Below are positions 59,566-64,000 of a DNA stretch of 64,000 bases, piece after piece. This DNA comes from Terriglobales bacterium. GTDB taxonomy: Bacteria; Acidobacteriota; Terriglobia; Terriglobales; Acidobacteriaceae. The notes under the pieces were generated by a model, which worked only from the letters and a program-made list of their open reading frames with translations, was not told the DNA's origin and made no database searches. A program made the translations under genes and the position numbers. The stretch spans positions 1-64,000 of the forward strand of contig JAICXB010000010.1 in assembly GCA_025980765.1 (NCBI GenBank), written 5' to 3'. The first letter of the stretch is position 1; each line of letters begins with the position of its first letter.

Positions 59566-60166
59566 GCAGCCGGCGGAAGAAGTTTTTCTCAACTTACCTT
59601 ACGATTCGAAATTCCAGTCACTATATCTCGCCTACATTGTCGGTACGAATGCGTTTGGGTTGGCGCCGCGAGCCACCTTGGAGTTGCCCACTGGCGCACG
59701 TCTGGATCGCATTCTCGCTCTGATTCAGAGTTGCCGGTATTCCATCCACGACCTCTCTCGCGTACAACTTGACCGCAAAGTGCCTGCAACTCCCCGGTTC
59801 AATATGCCTTTCGAGCTGGGACTCGCAGTAGCTTACGAAAGATCGGGCCACGAACATCAATGGATGGTTTTCGAGCAGGTAAATCGCAGGATCATGAAAT
59901 CGCTTTCGGACCTGAACGGCAACGACGTGTACATCCACGCAGGAAAAGTGGCAGGCGTTTTCTCCGAGTTGTGCAATGCCTTTGTCCGGAGCCGTCACCA
60001 GCCGACGGTTCCCCAAATGTGGAAAGTCTACCGCGAGTTGCGGCAGGCTCTTCCAAACATCCTGCGCGAAAGCGGCGCGCGCACTCTGTTTGAGGCTCGG
60101 GCATTTCGCGATCTCTGCGCCAGTGCGAGCACCCTGGCTGATCTCTATATTCTCGGAGAAGCCTGA
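59528..60166 (+). CDS. TIR/nucleoside-deoxyribosyltransferase-like protein, possible NAD/nucleotide-acting effector
   Basis: A 212-residue soluble protein. Its N-terminal half shows EEVFLNLPYDSKFQSLYLAY, FGLAPRATLELPTGARLDRI, LALIQSCRYSIHDLSRVQLD and PRFNMPFELGLAVAYE. The order, a strand VFLNLPYD, I-xx-CRYSIHDLSR and N-x-PFELG, matches the TIR/NDT-like pattern (I-x-DIS...N-x-x-ELG) in which the Glu is catalytic. Proteins of this kind, often starting VFINCPFD, recur in bacterial genomes near defence-like genes as I recall; no functional assignment is certain. The C-terminal half (QPTVPQMWKVYRELRQALPN) is helical. Its stop abuts the stop of the convergent gene at 60167 with no spacer. Confidence 0.7.
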   Translation: MGKPSPVRQRKSKQPAEEVFLNLPYDSKFQSLYLAYIVGTNAFGLAPRATLELPTGARLDRILALIQSCRYSIHDLSRVQLDRKVPATPRFNMPFELGLAVAYERSGHEHQWMVFEQVNRRIMKSLSDLNGNDVYIHAGKVAGVFSELCNAFVRSRHQPTVPQMWKVYRELRQALPNILRESGARTLFEARAFRDLCASASTLADLYILGEA

Positions 60167-63100
60167 TTATGGTTGCGCGCCCGCCGCTGCGCTCGAAACA
60201 CTCGTAGAAGTGCCCGGCAAGAACGGCACCTGGTACTTCTCGATGAGGCTGTTGAAGGCCTGCACATCGGTGCTCTGCACCTGATGCCACGATGCCAGCA
60301 ACTCTTGCAGTTTCCCATTCAGGGAATTGTAGACTTCGTACTGCTGCTTCGTCGGCGCGCCATCTGCGCTTTCCACGCTGCGGATGAAGGTATCGAACTT
60401 CTCGTTCAGCTCGTTGGGAAACGCCAGGTTCGCTTCCGATCCTTTCATGTTCACCTGGATCAGGCCCTCTTCGACTCCCATCATCTTGTTCGACAGGCTC
60501 TTTGCGGCGGCTACTACGGGCTGCAGGCGAGCATCGTTGCCGAAGCGCTTTTCCAGACGATCCAGATCGGCGTGGATTTCGCGAATCTGGTTCACCGCGG
60601 TATGCAGCTGGGAATTGCTCTCGTACACTTTCATTTCGAGTTCGGCCTGTTTTTCCAGGTCCTGCGGCGAGACTTTTACGCGCGGATCCAGCTTGATCTC
60701 CAGCGGCTGCGTAATCGTCTTGCCATTTACGATCAGCTTCACCTCGTAGCTTCCCGGCATGACCAGCGGACCGATCGGCCCAATATCGGAATAGAACGAA
60801 TTAGGAATCTTCACCGGCGGCTCGTACCGCAGGTCCCAGGCATAGCGGTTCATTCCCGCCTTCACTGGAATGGTGGTGACCTCTTTCACCTGGTCGGGCC
60901 ACTCCGGCGGCTGCTCATCTTCCTTCTTTTCGACGCTGGAGAGCGAGCGCACCAGCTTGCCCTGCGCATCGTAGATTTCGAGCTTCACTTCCTGCTTCGG
61001 CTCACTCGCGAAGTAGTAGTTGATGATTGCGCCAGCAGGCGGGTCCTGGCCAACGGGGCGGCGTGAGTCCACCTGCTCGGGATAATGGAGACGATACGCG
61101 ACCTCCGGCTGATACAGGACGGCGTCGCTTGATGCCAGCTCCGGCGTGATCTGGCGCAGCGGAGTGATGTCGTCGAGCACCCAGAAAGAGCGGCCGTGCG
61201 TGGCGACGACCAAGTCATCATTCTTGACCGTCAGGTCGTGAATCGGCGTGGTCGGCAGATTCAACTGCAGCGGCTGCCAGTTCTGTCCGTCGTTGAAGGA
61301 GACGTAAACACCGGTCTCGGTCCCGGCAAAAAGCAATCCCTTGCGCTTGGGATCTTCGCGGACGGAATGCACGTATGCGCCTTCGGGAATTCCATTCGCG
61401 ATCTCGGTCCATGATTTGCCGTAGTCACTGGTTTTGTAAATGTACGGCTTGAAATCGTCGAGCTTGTGATCGTCAACTGCGACGTAAGCTGTGCCTTCGT
61501 CGAAGGGCGAAGCTTCGATGATGCTGATCATGCTCCACTCGGGAAGGCCTTTGGGGGTGACGTTTGTCCAGTGCGCGCCATCATCGCGAGTGACTTGTAC
61601 CAGCCCATCGTCGGTCCCGGCCCACAGCAGGCCGCGCTTTTTCGGAGATTCCGCAAGGGCGAACACGGTGTCGTAATACTCCACGCTGGTGATGTCCTTC
61701 GTGAGTTCGCCGCCCGAGGGCTGCTGGCGCGACTTGTCGTTGCGGGTGAGGTCAGGACTGATTGTCTTCCAGCTCTGCCCGTGATCGTCGCTCTCAAAGA
61801 CGTACTGTGCCGAGGTGTACATCGCATCGGGATCGTTGGGCGAGAGCATCACCGGCGCGGTCCACTGGAAGCGATACTTCAGGTCTTTCGCGCCTTCGCC
61901 GGAGGTGTCCTCCGGCCAAACCGAAACATCTTTCTCCTGTTCGGTGCGGTGATCGTAGCGTGTGATCGTCGCCGAGTCCGACCCGGCATAAACGATGTTG
62001 TGATCGCGCGGATCGGGGGCGATGTATCCGCTCTCGCCGCCGCCCACTGCATACCAATCGCGCATGGTGATCACGCCTTCGTCGTCGTAGCTGGCAATCC
62101 CGACCGTCGAATTGTCCTGCTGCGCGCCGTAAATGTAATACGGGAAATTGTTATCGGTGATCACGTGATAGAACTGCGCGGTCGGCTGATTCAGTTGTGA
62201 GGTCCAGGTCTTGCCGCCATCGGTGGAGATGGTCGCGCCGCCATCATTGCCGTTAATCAGGCGTTCCGGATTTTCAGGATCGATCCACAGTCCGTGATGA
62301 TCGCCATGAGGCGCCGGGAGCAGCGTGAAGGTGCGTCCGGCATCGGTCGAGCGATAAAGCCCGGTGTTGAGGATGTAGAGCGTGTCCGGCGCTTTGGGAT
62401 CGGCGAAGACGTGGGTGAAATACCAGGCTCGCTGGCGAAAGCGTCCATCTTCGTTGGCCAATGTCCAAGTCTCGCCGGCATCGTCAGAGCGATAGAGACC
62501 TCCTGCCTTCGCTTCGATCAGGGCGTACACGCGGTTCGAATCGCCGCCCGAAACCGAAACGCCGATGCGTCCGAGAATGCCATCGGGAAGGCCATTGCCG
62601 CTGAGCCGCTTCCAGGTACTGCCACCGTCTTCTGATTTGTACAGGCCGCTACCGGGACCTCCGCTGTTCAGGCTGTACGGCGTGCGATACGCCTCCCACA
62701 ACGCGGCATAGAGAATGTTCGAGTTGTTGGGATCGAAGACGACGTCGATCGCGCCAGTCTTGTCATCTTTGTACAGAACCTTGGTCCAGCTTTTGCCGCC
62801 GTCAGTAGTGCGAAAGACGCCGCGTTCCGTGTTTGGTCCGTAAGCATGGCCCAATGCCGCGACAAAAACGATGTCGGGATTCTTGGGATCGACAATGATG
62901 GCGCCGATGTGCTGCGAATCCTTAAGCCCGACATTCTTCCAGGAGATTCCGCCGTCGGTGGATTTGTATACGCCGTCACCGTAGGAAATGTTGCCGCGAA
63001 TGCAGGCTTCGCCAGTGCCGACATAGATCACATTATGGTTGCTGCGTGAGACGTCGATCGCGCCAATCGAACTCACTGGATACTTGTCAAAGAGCGGCTT

Positions 63101-63400
63101 CCAGTTATCGCCGCCATCGGTGGTCTTCCACACTCCTCCGGCAACGCCGCCGAAGTAGTAGACGTTCGGCTCGCCGGAAACGCCCTCAACTGCCAACACG
63201 CGGCCTCCGCGAAATGGGCCGACGAGCCGGTACTTCATGCCGGAGAACAATTTCTGGTTGTACTGCGGAGCGCCGGTGCCTGAGCTCTCAGAGATTGGTT
63301 TGGCAGCATTCTTCTTGGGCGCCTGCGCGGCCAGCGGCGCCGCGATAAGCAGCGAAAGTGCGAGAACTGCAGGCAAGGGGACGCGGAAAGAGGAAAACAT
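60167..63400 (-). CDS. Large secreted BNR/sortilin-like beta-propeller protein
   Basis: A 1077-residue exported protein. ATG 63400 has GGAG eight bases upstream and begins a signal peptide (FRVPLPAVLALSLLIAAPLA); a longer frame to 63454 is unsupported. The body contains repeated Asp-box blades: GGVWKTTDGGDNWKPLFD, GVYKSTDGGISWKNVG, GVFRTTDGGKSWTKVL, GLYKSEDGGSTWKRLS, ISTDGGKTWTSQ, typical of sortilin/VPS10-like or BNR proteins and of xyloglucanase-like GH74 folds. Residues after about 760 are a beta domain (NYYFASEPKQEVKLEIYDAQ) and a helical tail. Function is unknown; a catalytic residue pair is not evident. Confidence 0.88.
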   Translation of the reverse strand: MFSSFRVPLPAVLALSLLIAAPLAAQAPKKNAAKPISESSGTGAPQYNQKLFSGMKYRLVGPFRGGRVLAVEGVSGEPNVYYFGGVAGGVWKTTDGGDNWKPLFDKYPVSSIGAIDVSRSNHNVIYVGTGEACIRGNISYGDGVYKSTDGGISWKNVGLKDSQHIGAIIVDPKNPDIVFVAALGHAYGPNTERGVFRTTDGGKSWTKVLYKDDKTGAIDVVFDPNNSNILYAALWEAYRTPYSLNSGGPGSGLYKSEDGGSTWKRLSGNGLPDGILGRIGVSVSGGDSNRVYALIEAKAGGLYRSDDAGETWTLANEDGRFRQRAWYFTHVFADPKAPDTLYILNTGLYRSTDAGRTFTLLPAPHGDHHGLWIDPENPERLINGNDGGATISTDGGKTWTSQLNQPTAQFYHVITDNNFPYYIYGAQQDNSTVGIASYDDEGVITMRDWYAVGGGESGYIAPDPRDHNIVYAGSDSATITRYDHRTEQEKDVSVWPEDTSGEGAKDLKYRFQWTAPVMLSPNDPDAMYTSAQYVFESDDHGQSWKTISPDLTRNDKSRQQPSGGELTKDITSVEYYDTVFALAESPKKRGLLWAGTDDGLVQVTRDDGAHWTNVTPKGLPEWSMISIIEASPFDEGTAYVAVDDHKLDDFKPYIYKTSDYGKSWTEIANGIPEGAYVHSVREDPKRKGLLFAGTETGVYVSFNDGQNWQPLQLNLPTTPIHDLTVKNDDLVVATHGRSFWVLDDITPLRQITPELASSDAVLYQPEVAYRLHYPEQVDSRRPVGQDPPAGAIINYYFASEPKQEVKLEIYDAQGKLVRSLSSVEKKEDEQPPEWPDQVKEVTTIPVKAGMNRYAWDLRYEPPVKIPNSFYSDIGPIGPLVMPGSYEVKLIVNGKTITQPLEIKLDPRVKVSPQDLEKQAELEMKVYESNSQLHTAVNQIREIHADLDRLEKRFGNDARLQPVVAAAKSLSNKMMGVEEGLIQVNMKGSEANLAFPNELNEKFDTFIRSVESADGAPTKQQYEVYNSLNGKLQELLASWHQVQSTDVQAFNSLIEKYQVPFLPGTSTSVSSAAAGAQP

Positions 63401-63582
63401 AGGCAACGCTCCGGAGTGATGTGAATGGAATGGGAAGTATACAAAAGCCCGCAAGCAAGAGGCGAGATCGGCACTCGCTCATTTGTGCCAAAAGGGGTGG
63501 CAAGGACACCCGCATCAACGTTGGTAACGTTGGTAATGGGGAAGGTAGCTCGTTTGCCGCCTAATCGGCACATAATCCGGCT

Positions 63583-64000
63583 ATGGATCAGACTTCCTCT
63601 GTCATCGCGGATTCTGAGCCGCTGATACAGCCGGCCAGCACGTGGGCGAGGATTTCCACGGACTGGAACGGCACCGAGTTCTACTTCCCGCCATTTCGCG
63701 ATCCCAGGCGCGCGATGGTGCTGCTGGCCGTTACCGTGTGCTGGACTGGAGTGGTGTACTTCCTCCTGCACTCGAAAGCGCCGCTGCTGTTTGCTGTGCT
63801 CTTCGGATTATGCGATCTGTTGCTGCTTCTGGGACTCGGGCAAATGCTGTTCTCCAGCACCCGCATTCGCGTCGCCGCCGATGCGATCACCTGCCACAAG
63901 GCTCTTCTGGGAATTGCCCGAACGCAGGTGTTTCAAACCAGCGAAATTGAGAGCGTGCTTCCGGTGATGGCACGGCAACAGGCGAACAACGGCAGGATCT
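63583..64000 (+). CDS. Membrane protein (3' end cut by window edge)
   Basis: From ATG 63583 a frame of 139 codons runs off the window. It begins MDQTSSVIADSEPLIQPAST, followed by STDWNGTEFYFPPFRDPRRA, and has two transmembrane helices (MVLLAVTVCWTGVVYFLL and LLFAVLFGLCDLLLLLGLGQ). A beta-strand region follows (TRIRVAADAITCHKALLGIA). The short loop between helices and cytosolic strands resembles small DUF3592-like or PH-like membrane proteins, but I do not recognise the family. It is divergent from the BNR gene; the 182-base spacer between them shows nothing striking. Confidence 0.65.
   Translation, partial: MDQTSSVIADSEPLIQPASTWARISTDWNGTEFYFPPFRDPRRAMVLLAVTVCWTGVVYFLLHSKAPLLFAVLFGLCDLLLLLGLGQMLFSSTRIRVAADAITCHKALLGIARTQVFQTSEIESVLPVMARQQANNGRI

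Overview
The window looks like a chromosomal segment of an Acidobacteriota (Terriglobia-type) bacterium. Pointers are an Oar-like TonB-dependent receptor with an N-terminal carboxypeptidase-regulatory domain (28735-32061), a small helix-turn-helix protein carrying the NSWKEIAAYVGRGVRTVQRWE motif that I associate with that phylum (11039-11524), several secreted beta-propeller or barrel proteins, and intergenic spaces filled with short-unit hairpin repeats. The assignment is inference from gene content; no rRNA or marker phylogeny is available here.

Layout. 1-3.3 kb: a beta-barrel outer-membrane protein followed by a truncated CHASE2 sensor gene. 3.6-7.0 kb: nitroreductase, a Phd/PIN toxin-antitoxin pair, a secreted YncE-like propeller and a VOC protein. 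7.3-10.8 kb: mfd. 11-12.7 kb: a DNA-binding protein divergent from an outer-membrane protein. 12.9-22.2 kb, minus strand: rimP-nusA-infB, then nadD and a large AsmA protein; rimP is preceded by a promoter, a ~165-nt leader and an intrinsic terminator, so this housekeeping operon may be attenuated. 22.6-28.6 kb: CPBP protease, ABC-F protein, glycogen phosphorylase and a membrane-anchored unknown. 28.7-35.6 kb: TonB receptor with a strong terminator, DoxX, tRNA-Leu(CAA), a stand-alone Fis-type HTH protein and a GT39-like glycosyltransferase. 35.9-41.4 kb: YggX, RNase R with an unusual insertion, bactofilin, a tiny zinc-ribbon-like protein, a broken S23-type four-helix-bundle gene and a coiled-coil membrane protein.

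41.6-49.7 kb, plus strand, is the main accessory pathway: an FAD/FMN fusion enzyme of the 2-aminobenzoyl-CoA monooxygenase/reductase type, an SDR, an enoyl-CoA hydratase, an acyl-CoA dehydrogenase, an aryl-CoA ligase and a RidA-like protein. Together they read as a CoA-dependent anthranilate (or salicylate) degradation operon. A VapBC module sits inside it between the SDR and the hydratase, and its toxin is frameshifted. 49.8-64 kb: DinB, a serine hydrolase, secreted GH38 mannosidase, a formate/nitrite-type channel, OsmC, a CgeB-like glycosyltransferase with an overlapping nucleotidyltransferase, a two-gene unit (small HTH protein plus TIR/deoxyribosyltransferase-like protein) with its own near-leaderless promoter, a large BNR/sortilin-like secreted protein, and a truncated membrane protein.

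At least five families of hairpin-forming repeats built of roughly 7-10-bp units are scattered between genes, often directly after stop codons, plus a perfect 28-bp palindrome. I found no CRISPR array, transposase, prophage or rRNA operon.
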